Source: Dipteris shenzhenensis (lineage: Eukaryota; Polypodiophyta; Polypodiopsida; Gleicheniales). From it: a stretch of DNA of 64,000 bases. Both the position numbers and the translations under genes were made by a program. Location of the stretch: the NCBI GenBank assembly GCA_047967505.1, contig CM106539.1, one strand, 5' to 3'. The notes below the pieces were generated by a model that searched no databases, was not told the origin of the DNA, and saw nothing but the letters and a program-made list of their open reading frames with translations. Positions 24,438 through 35,500 of the stretch are shown here, in pieces (position 1 is the first letter of the stretch; each line of letters starts with the position of its first letter).

Positions 24438-24793
24438 TGTTGAGAGATATGGTGCCATGTGCACATAATTAGAGGCAAAGGTATGAGCTAAGATATGGTG
24501 TTTGTATGAGCTAAAGTAGCCACCCAAGGATGTGGACTACATGAGAAGATGATGTGGAGCAAGGGCCACCGCTAGGAGAGATGTGGATCAGATGATACCA
24601 CATGAGGTTGACTATTCTAAAGGCTCTCTCTATATAAGAAGCCTCTCTTGTATGGTTGATAAGAACATTTGTAATAGATTGCGTGTGTCTATTATTGTTT
24701 CCATCTTATGGCTTATTTGGTGTGCTTTGACGCTCCCTAGCTCTTACACTCGTCTTGTGTGCATTAGGAGAGTTCGATCCCACTTTCTTATTA
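24438..24793 (+). repeat. LTR 3 of the tandem non-autonomous element
   Basis: Starts TGTTGAGAGATATGGTGCC and ends TTTCTTATTA; 356 bp; followed by the CAGAA target duplication instead of a primer site, which marks the true right end. Keeps a TATA box (CTATATAAG) near 24629. Confidence 0.9.
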
Positions 24794-24798
24794 CAGAA
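24794..24798. repeat. Target-site duplication, right copy (CAGAA)
   Basis: Matches 18800-18804; see the element entry. Confidence 0.85.
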
Positions 24799-25883
24799 CG
24801 AAAGAAAACATTTTCCATTAGGGGAGTTCACTGCGTCGATAAAGGGTTCCACATGTTTTCCATACTTCTTCACAAGTTCTGCCAATGCAAATACGATCAT
24901 TAAATTTAAAGCTCTTAGGAAACCATGGGAAACGGAAGAATGATATGAATGGAAGCTTGAAGACATGAAAAAGAAAATCGAGAATGGATTGAAGCACGGA
25001 AATGAAGCACGAAGTCACCCATCACACCCTGATTCAAACTGTTGCTCCCCGTCTCCATCGAATCATGAGAAGATTAAGCTTGAGCCATTGTTGGAAGTAT
25101 TCCAAGCAAAGAACACACGTAGCGCAGATTGCAAATTGCACGAGTTCGCACTGGCCAATATGTACTTATAGACACCAACCCTATGTTAGACCTCCCTCAA
25201 CCACATCAAATAAGAAAGTGCTACATCAGTGGGAACTAACATCCGTCGAAACTCACACCACAATCTAGTGTCGATGAAGCTAAGATCAAGGAAATGGAAG
25301 CCATTCAACAACCGCTTGCCATCATGAATGAGAATCAAGGATAATGGACATCGTGGCCTGAAGAGCCGTAAATGAATGTTGACATGCAACGCTGGAAGTG
25401 GCGCTACCATGCAACAGAGGAAGAAGTTGGGTATCCACGTGGTACAACATGCAAGGATTGTGGAGCGAAATTGCAAAGACCACCCTTCGTGACACGTGCA
25501 CCAATCGAAACCTTGAAGTTAATTAAATTAGCACAAAACTTTTCCCTTGTATGCACCTATCTAGGTGTGGCTGGGGTGAGGTGGGAGTCCCATGCACTTA
25601 GTGGCACGAGTGTTCACAGAAAACCTGCAAATGATATACAATGAACTTGGACCATTTTCATTTCCACTTATAAAAAACATTTTCTCAATTTTGTGAAATC
25701 AGCCAAATTTTAGACAATTTAGTTATATTTTAGCTGAAAATTCTGCAAAATTTCATGAAAATTTTGAAACCCAAGTTTTGTGAAATGTTAAGAAAAATGT
25801 TTTGTGTGAACACGAGCTAGCCTCCCCCTCCCGTGATGAAGTTCATGATGATGTTATAATGTTATAATGTGAGAGATTGTCTG
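24799..25883. other. Spacer upstream of the ANKZF1-like gene; no gene recognised
   Basis: A frame at 25372-25644 has a CKDCGAKL motif but no second metal-binding pair and no family resemblance; treated as unproven. 25660-25800 is AT-rich with repeated GAAATTTT-type words. Confidence 0.4.
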
Positions 25884-25893
25884 TATATATAAG
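25884..25893 (+). promoter_or_regulatory. Candidate TATA box of the ANKZF1-like gene
   Basis: TATATATAAG lies 275-285 bases before the chosen start codon, in an otherwise mixed-composition region. This would put transcription start near 25915-25925 and give a 5' leader of about 245 bases containing a GAGA-rich stretch at 26127-26155. Inferred from position and sequence only. Confidence 0.5.
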
Positions 25894-26167
25894 CCCGTCA
25901 CTGGCAGAGCAGAGATTTGGACCGTGAGATTCAAGAACAATAATCGTCATAATTTTGGATGAAGGAGAGAGGTGGAGAGTTTCCATGGACAAAGTGTTTG
26001 TGGGCATCGACGTTAGGAGCGAAGCGAGCGTTTTTGTGAGGCATTGAGTGAGCCAGAGATCTGACTCAGACTTAGCAATTACCATATTCTCACCGTTGGC
26101 TTTGTCTGTCCTTTTTGTTTTTGACAGAGAGAGCGAGCTAAAGAGAGAGCGCAAAGATCTAACTTTC

Positions 26168-26503
26168 ATGGCTCCGCCTTCATTCCTTCCGTCCGCCGAT
26201 AGACCCAAATCCCTTCTTGACCTACCCCATACATATTTCGACTCTGCTGTTGTCTTCTGGGGTGACCCATCTACGTCCCGAGGTGAAAATCCGGTATTCG
26301 ATGCCGTTCCTCATGTCCTTGAGGGCCTATCTTTAACAAACGGATCGGAAAATAAATCTCTGGACAAGGAGACTGTCGTTGTACAGGTTTCGGATAGTTC
26401 CGGTACTATGAATCGATGGACCTGCAACGCTTGCGGCAGCCTGGACTTTACTTCCTTGGATGACCAACGATCCCATTTCAAGTCAGATTTTCACCGCTTG
26501 AAC
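26168..26503 (+). CDS. ANKZF1: ANKZF1-like exon 1 (C2H2 finger)
   Basis: Starts at the first in-frame ATG ([20 protein letters not shown]) and ends RLN before donor GTGAGT at 26504, phase 0; 112 codons. A longer frame opens upstream at a GTG but has no ATG, so 26168 is preferred. Contains W-T-C-N-A-C...H-F-K-S-D-F-H, the conserved first zinc finger of the family, split at the exact point where the next exon resumes VKRRF. Confidence 0.92.
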
Positions 26504-29500
26504 GTGAGTTCTTTATTTAGCAAAAGCCAAGCTTGTCAATAATCACTCTAGCTGAGAATCAGGGCGGATAATGTCGAGCGCTCGTACTAAATTGATGCTT
26601 CTCCTTCCAGGTTAAGCGCAGGTTCATTGGAAAGCCACCTGTGACAGAGGAAGAGTTTGAGGTACTTGCCCTGGGACAACGTCAGGAAGACGATGATATG
26701 TCGAGTATATCTGGCTCAGACGAAGATGACACTGATAGTGACAAGGAAACATCAGGGGGAACTCGATCATCAAACTTATCTAGAACTACGAACTCCAATC
26801 ATATCTCTTTTCTGCTCCAAAACGTTGGAGAGATAGTAAGCATCTGGAAGTGCGTACTATTAGGAGATAAGGAAAAGTTGGTGAGAGAGAAGAGAAACTC
26901 AAATATGGGAAGCCAAGAATGCTTGGCAGAAGATGAATTATTGCGAAGGTTGAAAATCTTTGTTGCTAAACGGGATTCTGCGAATAAAAGCATTTGGGTT
27001 TTCTTACTTTTAAGAGGAGGACATTTTGCTGGCTGTGTTGTTGACGCTAGGACAGGCTCGATTCTTGCTCACAAAACGTACCACAGGTGAGGAGTCGGTT
27101 ACTGAAGACCGTTGGCATCGATCTTAGCCTAAAGAGACTGAATTGCCTCATTTGTGCTTTTATTTCATTTTTTTCTACAATGTGGATGAGACTGATTTGA
27201 AGTTTGCCAGGTTGCAGGTATGTTGTGAGAGCTAAGGCGGGTGGCAAACAATCATCCAAAGATGGAAGTGGCAGGGCTCCAAAGTCTGCTGGTGCCTCTT
27301 TGCGGCGGCATAATGAAGCGGCTTTACAAAGAGTAAACTTCTCTGCTTTTACTGTCGAGGACTGAAGAGTGCATTGGGAATAGTTAGTCTTGTCGGGTCA
27401 ATCATCAAGAAGAATTAGATTGGGAGTAAGCCCTGTGAGATTCAAAGAGTACTTTATGGACAAACTGTTGTATTTATAGGTCAAGTCTATGTTTGTGAGA
27501 GATTTTGATGCTGTGGCTTCAAGGATCTTTTCTGCAGTACGTTCTTACGGAAAGCGTCTGATCAATTGAGTAGAGAGATTCATGGAATTTTGCGATTCTG
27601 TGTGTGCTAATTTGCCCATATGTCTTAACTGCTTTCTGAAAGTCTGCAGAACTCGATAGTACAAATTTATCTATGTCCCCTATCAGTTTTGTGAGAATTG
27701 AAATATGTTCTTTGAACTTGCAGGAGGTACGAGACATGCTGGCTTCTTGGAAAAGTCATCTCGAAGCAGCTTCTTGCATCTTTGTGCATGCACCCGCTAC
27801 TAATAGCCATGTACTATTTGGTGGAGAGGATGCTTCTCTGAATCGAGTTGATAATCGAGTTCGTGTTGTGCCATTGACAACACGCCGACCTACATTTAGG
27901 GAAGCTAAGCGCATTTTCAATGAGCTTACTGCTCTTACTCACAAGAAACTTGAGTGCATAGATGTGTCTAATGAAGTGGGGTCGCCAACATCAGGCAATG
28001 AGATGCTCAGTGAAGGGTTGTCGGTCAATAGAGCACATCAAGAGTCAGATGAGGGCGTCACCTATGATGGAACTTTATCAAATGACACAAGTGGGTTGCT
28101 CAACAAGCTTGAAGCGGCTGCTGCAAGAGGAGGCAATATATCGACCCCACTGCATGATGCAGCCAGATTGGGTGATTTGGATCTGGTTTTGAACTTATTG
28201 GAGAAAGGCGCTGATCCATGTTCTAGAGATGAACGGGGTCACACTCCGTATACCGTTGCAATCAACAAGGAGACGAGGAATGTATTTCGCAGGTTTATGG
28301 CTGAGCACATGGGAATGTGGGACTGGCATGCAGCAAATGTGCCAAGTGCACTTACAGGTGAATTGGAAGCAGCACAGGCTGCAAAGCAGGTAATCCCCCC
28401 AAACCCCCTTGTTCCCAGCTTGCATACCTCCTGTCTTCATGTGTACTCCAAAGAAGGTTTTAGCCGAGCAAAACTAATGGTAAAATTGTAGAAAAACAGA
28501 GGGAAAGCATTGCCAAGGATAGAAATCTCACACATCATGCACTACACAAGTTCACCTTCAGCAATCGACTCAGAGAACACACTGTAAACTGAACTGTATA
28601 ATATTGCAGCACGAAAATAGTGAACCTGAGAACAAACATTCACTGTAGGGTTCCAACAATGTGGAGAAAAGATTAGGATAGACAAAGAAATACCCAGTGT
28701 AGCGGTCACGGGGGTGCTATTGCCTTTTGAATGCTGTAGTTGGGCCCGTAAATCAGCCATAGATCTTAGTTCCCCAACAGAATTGAATGGAAACCAGGAA
28801 GTTGAGGAGAACCTGAGAATCTGATTCATTACTACTGGTATCACAGCCTCTTTCCGAGCAAAGCAAAGAGGGGCCCAGCAGAGAGGCGACCCATGTGTGG
28901 ATCACCCATAGGAAGCGAAGTTGTATATGCAAAGAGAAAAGCATAGCAGGGCATTCACTAATGAAATGCGATCAGGGAGTGGATGCTGAGTTTCAAAGGC
29001 GACGAGCTGGATGTTCAACGGTGTTTGTGTGAGAAGTGCAGCGGATCTGGACGGAAATGGAGAGAGAGCAAACCTTACACACACAAAACTGAGGAGAGGA
29101 GAAAGCACACAAGACTGCAAGGGATATCAGGACAAAACCCCCAAACCGGTGGGGAAAACCTCTGCTATATATGGCACCAACTGCTCCACAATGAGATGAG
29201 ACAAGTAAGGGAAGGGGGGCCTATATATAGGCAGCCACACCCTCCCTAGTGGGCTGACTGAATGGGCCGACCCCTGCCCTAGGTGGGCCGACTCCTGCAG
29301 CCCTATAAATGGGCTGCCCCCACTGCCATGCACTGACTAGAGGTGGGCCGACCCACTGCCCTCCTAGGGCCGACCCCCTCTCCTACAAATAGGAGCTGCT
29401 ATGTAGTCCTACAAAGGGATGTGCCCCTGGCCCTAGAGCTGACTAGGCTGCTCCCACTGGGTGACCCCTCCTGCCCTCAACCAGGGCTACCACGCACCTA

Positions 29501-32500
29501 GCCCCCTGCCCTCCAAGGCTCGACTAGCAGGCCTAGGTGGCGGACCAGCAGGTTGGCCCACCTCTACCTACAAAAGGCCTCCAAGTGCCTAGTCTGCAGC
29601 ACCATAGGGTAGCCAAACAGGCCCTCCAGATTGCCCTGCACACTGCGCCACAATTGTGGCTGACACATGGCAATGGCAACCAGGAGGCCTAAGGTGGGGC
29701 CTCCACAGTGGACAGGTCTACTCTACCTACTCTATGCTCATGGGGGCGGGCACACCCACAACAAAGGCCCTCACTCAGCCTACCCTAACTTCTGACGGGG
29801 CGGGCACACCCACAAGCAAGGCCGAGTTTGGATCTTCCCCACTGCAGCTTGATGCAGCATTTCATATCATCACACATCTACGGCGTGTCACTGTACTTTA
29901 GGACTTCATAGACTATGATGGCTTGCACTATCCTCGTCTATGGCCCTAGTAGTTGTGGGTGATCAGAGATGCTGGTATGCACACACAGACAGGGGGTTCG
30001 AGAGATTGGGGCTCCATATTGATAGACTTCCTCCTTTCCCGTACAGCATTGACGCGCCATTTCTCTATCATGAGGTTAACTAGGTCATACATGAGGACCT
30101 CCTGCAGCTACATACAGTCTGGACCTTGTTGGAACCAAGTGAGCTCCTAGTGAAGCTTAGCTTCTACAGAAATCATTGCCTACGCGTTTTAGAGTACGGC
30201 TTTGTTGATCCTCTAGGATATAGTTGGATTCATCCGTGTATCAGGTTTCTCATAGTCTCATATAGACACATTGGTCTTCCAAAAACTTTTAATAAACTTT
30301 CTTTCTTTCTTTCTCTCTTTCTCTCTTCCTCTCTTTCTCTACAATGTGACATTGGGAGATGTTGACCTCCTACAGTTTGATAATGTAGCGTTTGATAAAC
30401 ACTTTGGATGCAGAGGTTCAATTATGAAACCGTTAATTGAGCATAGAGGAAGTTCTATGCTATATCAATAATAGAGAGTCGAATATAGATCGAATACAAA
30501 GGTTGGAATGAGAAGAAGCAATAGATAATTGCAGATTTAACTCAGAAGCCTGAAGCCAACGAGGCTGAGATCAAGCATAAAGGATTGAAAGCAAGTGATT
30601 GGATAACGAAGCAAATCAATCAAACGAAGGGAACACCATGTGCCTGCCCACATGGATGAAATGCAAGAGAACTTTGAAAGATGGTCTAGAGGAGCGCACG
30701 AGCACAAAGGTGAGGCGGATCCATTGCCATGAATGAAGCGAGTGCAAGATTTCAAAGTTCTACAACGACATCGATCGTGCAGTAATTAAAGGCAAAGCAA
30801 CCAGACGTGGTCCAAACTGAGGCTGATGCTATGCCTAATTGCATACCAGGCCTTTGAGAGGGTTGATGCAGCCCAAATGACTTCCTTTGAGTACAATAAA
30901 GATTCTTAAGTGTTAATCCACGATTCCAAAGAGTGAGCGCGATCGAAGAGTGAAGGATCGAGGTGAAATCGAATGCTGAGGTCTAGACAGTCCTAAATGA
31001 TGAAGAGGTGGAGCCAAACAGGAAATCAAAGGATTTAGGAGGACTTCGATGGCAACTCGAATGTAACATGCAACGGTTAATGATCATGTAATGCGCAGCG
31101 AGACCTTCTTTAAACCTTTGTGCGAGGTGTATGCATATGCACCATAAAGAGGAAGAGAGAGATTAGAACTACAGAGAGAATGTAGACGACCACGGATTGG
31201 GTCCCCGTACCCACTGAAGGCTCCCTTTCCCAAATAGGGAAGAATTTGCTTTATACTGGGAGAACTGCAAATATATAATAACACTCATTCAGAGAGCGCG
31301 TGATGCAACTTTGAGAATGACCCTTCAACACTAGAGCTGACCCACGGATGCGTGAGAAGCAACCCAATCTCAACCAAGACCAATGCTGCCCACACGGAAG
31401 AGGTGGACCGTGCAAGGCTATTGAAGAGGCGTGTGCTGTCCCCGGGCATGAAGCAGAATTGAGAGACATGACGGAAGACGGAAATCTGAGATATGGAGCT
31501 TGAGAGATCTATATGAAAACTGAGAGAGATGGAACTAAAGAGAGCTGAGAAAGACGTGTGAAAAGAGCTGACCTTTTTGGAAGGGCTAAGGCTGCCATTG
31601 TCATATCCAGGGCCACAAGAAGTAGGAGTATCCCCTCCACAGTGAGTGAATTAAAGGCTCATGAGGGAATATCTTGCTTACATGTCTGTTAGAATTTCGA
31701 ATAGTGCAGAAAATCCACATCATGAAATCTTCTGGAGCAACTTAACACTTTTATCTAGGGGGTGTGGCTGCAAATATTTGACTAATATAATCTACTGTGG
31801 GATGAAGAGTTCACTATTGTTGCCATGGATCTTGGAAATGTGGCTTGAAACACTATTTTCAAGCATAGGCATTATTGCTTTTCTTTGACGTTGGGGATGG
31901 AGGTATACTCTCTATATCCATGGATGATATTCTTCTAGAGGTTGCCTTTCAGCCTGTCAGGATATAGAAATAGAAAGATCATTCTTTTCTTTTGGCTTTC
32001 TATTCATGGAGGGATTGCAGTGAACCTGTGGAGATTATGATTTGGGGCTGATCCCACTTGCCCTCGCTGTCATTCTGCAGAAGAGTCAGTGCGACATTGC
32101 CTTTGGGACTGCAATCAAGCGAGAATTGTTTGGAAAGGAGTTGCTCGGATACTCAGCATTTTTCATACTTCCCCTTTCTTCATGACTTGGGGCTCGGTCG
32201 CATGGTTATCCCTTACTAGGCCCCAGGTGTTTTATGAGGGTGAGCCTTCTTCTTGGGCACTCTCGATCCGCCGACAGGTGATAGAGCCCTGCTCTCTTCA
32301 GGATGTACCACATATTCCTTTCAGAGCTTCACATGTTTCAATGGACACCTCTTGGGAGATTTTGGCTAGCATTTCCTCTTGGCACATTTGGAGAGCTAGA
32401 TGCACAGAGGCCTTGGATGACACCCAGATACACCCATCACATGTGTTCACGGGTATTTGGAGTGGGAGCCCCTAGCTGAGCCTCGTTATTACAAAATCCA

Positions 32501-35500
32501 GTGCAAAACAAATGTATGACATAACAACTTGGAATTGCTGAGCCTTGAATGAGAATGAGTAATCAGGCAAACTCAAATATTACAAATTATACTTCTGCCA
32601 TAGAAATCCTGCGAGGCATTGCAGTGTGGTATAAATGTGATTAAGATGCCATCACCACAATAAGCATCATGATAGTGGAAAGCAAGAAAGCTGCCCCACC
32701 ATATTGCACCACTTGCCTCCCAATCGCTCAATTTACACACCAGGAAACCTTACTTCACTGCAACACTGCTGGAAGTAGGTTAAGAGCTCCTGTAGGGAGG
32801 AAGTGATTCGAAGTGCCACTGAGATCTTCCCATTTTTCACAAGTGTGAAAATAGGCTGGGTACTCCAGAAGAATGTGCTGCTTCAATCTCTGTGATTTAT
32901 GGTGGCACATGATACATAACCCAAGACCTTTGTGCCGTGTTGCTGTTTGAGATCTCAAATGATGAGACCCAATGTAGGTCCTGGGTTAAATTGGTTGCTG
33001 AGCTAATCGGGCCACCTGCAATTTCTGCATGCTTTTGAGCATAAGGTAGCCCCTGAATGCATCAGCATCACTCCAGAGATTTTCTAAAGAGAGATTTCAA
33101 ACTGTTTCTTATCTTGCATCTTGTCGTGTTTGTGAACGTATGCTTGTGAGTCTGTTGTCTACATCCTTTTGCAACCAATTAGTCCTTTGTTGTGGACAAA
33201 CTCATTAGTTCTGTTATAAAGCGTCTGTAAGCCTAATCATCCTTTAATTGCTGGAAGTCCATATACTGTTTTTCGTTATGGTTCAATAATGGACAGCCAT
33301 TGGACTGAGTGTTGGATTCAAGGGTCTAGCAAAATGCTGTAAACTTTTGGTTTTAGCTGCCTCTGTTTCTTGCAATATGCTTATATTAGTATGGTTGATG
33401 AAATACAAAATATACAGTAGTTCTGATCACTGAGATATTGGTTGCATTCAGAAGGCAATGGAGTATGACTAGATGCTAAGGGGCTTCAAATAATCAGCTT
33501 ATCATTTCTATTTGTTGTGTTTTGTTTTTTCTGTGTGATAGGCTGAGAAGGAAGCTAAACGGAAAGCTAAGGCAAAGGAACAGAAAAAGTTGAGAAAGGC
33601 TAAGCAGAAACTTGAGGTATGTTGATTTCAAATAGTCGATATGAAGAGCGAGTCCTGATTTGTTGTTTGTGCCCCCAATATTGGCTAACCTGTGTCCATA
33701 AGTGTATCAGTCTGGTCTCACTCTAATATAATGTTGCAAATAAATATAGGTATTTTAAGATGAGTTCCTTTAAATTTTAATGTGTGTACATGCTTTATAA
33801 AAAGAAGTATAACAGAGGGCTAACCCATGCTGACGGATGCAGGACATATACATCTGCATGTAAAGCATTCCTGTAGAGTCTTTTTTTTGGGGGTAATGAA
33901 GAGGTGGTCTTGCAGTTATGTCCTCTTCTGGATAGTGGGCTGTATTTTACTGAAGTTTGAAGTGTTTTTAACTGAACTTTGTTTTCGCAGGCACAAACAA
34001 ACAGTTCAGAGCAGCTAGAAGCAGTTGCTTCTCAGCTTGTCTGCCACGGTCAAATGATGGCTCTGGAAAGCCCTTTGAATTCAAATCAAAATATTAGCTC
34101 ATCTGTTCTCAAAGATGTAAGAATGTGGCGATGCAACAAACATCTTTTCAATCCAAAATTTCTTATTTTTGTTTGTTCTTTTGATTATGATCAAGCTGCA
34201 ATTGTTTCTCTACCGCCTTTGGATCATAATTAAAACTTATGCATGTTTGCACCTTTTTCTTTTATTCTTTTCCTCCATACCTGACTTTGTTTTCAGTCTT
34301 TTGTACCAACCCTTCAGTCGAAGACAATGGCAGCAGGAAGCAGGAGCTGTCTTGGACATAGAACTTTGAAGAAGACTGCCTCTGCCTAGCTAGATCCCAA
34401 CCCTGCTTTGTATGCAAAAGGCCTGAAAAGGGAGAATGAAAACATGCAAGACTAAAGCAAAATGTTGTCTCAACTAGCAATGCAAATGCTCACATATAAG
34501 TAGATCTAGGGACATGCCCAAACTCATCCTGTAAAAGCAAAGAAAACAGCGTACTTTTAAACTCATGGCAGCCAGCCCCAAGGTTAACTCCTCCACACAT
34601 AGCAAAGACTAGCTACTCTGACATTCGCACTGATATCATCAATGCCCAACAGTGGGAAAGACCTTAGTATAAACATATGCTCTCGCATATACACACGCAT
34701 GTGCGAGTATGTTTGCGTGACCACACGTGTGGGAATGCAGTAAAAGACTGAGAACACATGACTTCATGAATGTCCCTTGCTATTGTTCTCACACACATGA
34801 CCTGCATTTTTCAAGTTGCAATTTCTGAATTTGAGATTTTGAACTTAAAATCACTAATAAGGTAAACAAGGATCGGGCCCAAAAGGATCGGGCTATGCTC
34901 CACTAGTGACCGAGTAGGGTCGGGGAACTTAGATGGAGAAGGAAAACCCCTCTGCCATAGATGGTAACCTCTTGAATGTGGTCCCCATCCAATGCTAAGC
35001 TCGGCTGGATCCAATCACGAACTTGGCTCCTGGTTGGCGTGAGCCAACTATCTTGCCTACCACCGGCCTGCCCTATAGTGACGGTATGGTTTTCTTCACC
35101 TGGTGTTCGTCCTTTGGAGAGAGAAGAACCTTAATGGCTTTGGGAGTCGAGGGTGCTGCCATGTGAGCCCCTCTAGCCAGACCAACGGTCGCCACCAAGA
35201 TACGCACTTTAGAGGAATAACACAATTGCTGTGTTGCTGGAGGAAGAAAGAGGAAAAAACCACCAAAGCAACAAGGGCGAAGCCCTTTGGAACCTCTGCC
35301 ACCAAAAGTAAACAAAAGGCAGCCGACCCAAAAGAGCAGGCGGGCTGTGGGGTGCACTTTGATGGCCTAAAACAACCACCAAAAGCTGTCCCAAAAAAGT
35401 GAAAACTAAGAGTGAAAGCCCCAAGTAAAAAAGCCTTGATCCGGAACTCGAGCACTTCGAACTGCAAGGGAGCTAGGCTGAAGTTAAGGGCAGGAGCTTC

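Larger units (their letters stand above)
18805..24793 (+). mobile_element. Non-autonomous LTR retrotransposon in LTR-int-LTR-int-LTR tandem form
   Basis: Three related LTRs of about 350 bp (18805-19158, 22328-22673, 24438-24793) enclose two internal regions of 3.2 and 1.75 kb. Each internal region starts with a tRNA-iMet primer site and ends with the same purine tract (AAGGGGAGG). The outermost LTRs are flanked by an identical 5 bp duplication, CAGAA, at 18800-18804 and 24794-24798. The internals align to each other in order, the second lacking blocks equivalent to about 19390-20130 and about 21060-21760. No gag or pol similarity or long frame exists in either, so it must depend on another element's proteins. 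In size it falls in the LARD/SMART-like class of parasitic elements. Confidence 0.92.
28390..33541 (+). other. Intron 4 of the ANKZF1-like gene (5.15 kb)
   Basis: Holds a GC-rich block (29200-29830), a small CTTTCTTT tract (30296-30342), unremarkable AT-balanced sequence, and a LINE scrap at 31970-32475. No other gene was recognised inside it. Confidence 0.85.

Noticed and set aside
24770-24782. GAGTTCGATCCC resembling a tRNA B box
   Set aside because: It is part of the conserved LTR sequence, present also at 19136-19146, and no cloverleaf forms around it.
26048-26167. Longer reading frame upstream of the chosen ANKZF1-like start
   Set aside because: It opens at GTG, not ATG. The upstream residues show no family similarity, and the first ATG at 26168 gives the family-typical N-terminus.
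27519-27723. An extra exon between exons 3 and 4 of the ANKZF1-like gene
   Set aside because: Exon 3 and exon 4 join directly in phase 0 as ALQR-EVRDML, matching the family; adding this stretch breaks the helix and introduces stops.
28834-28847. TGGTATCACAGCC resembling a tRNA-iMet primer site
   Set aside because: One mismatch, no LTR end directly upstream, and the nearby LTR-like block (29200-29830) lies on the wrong side for a plus-strand element.
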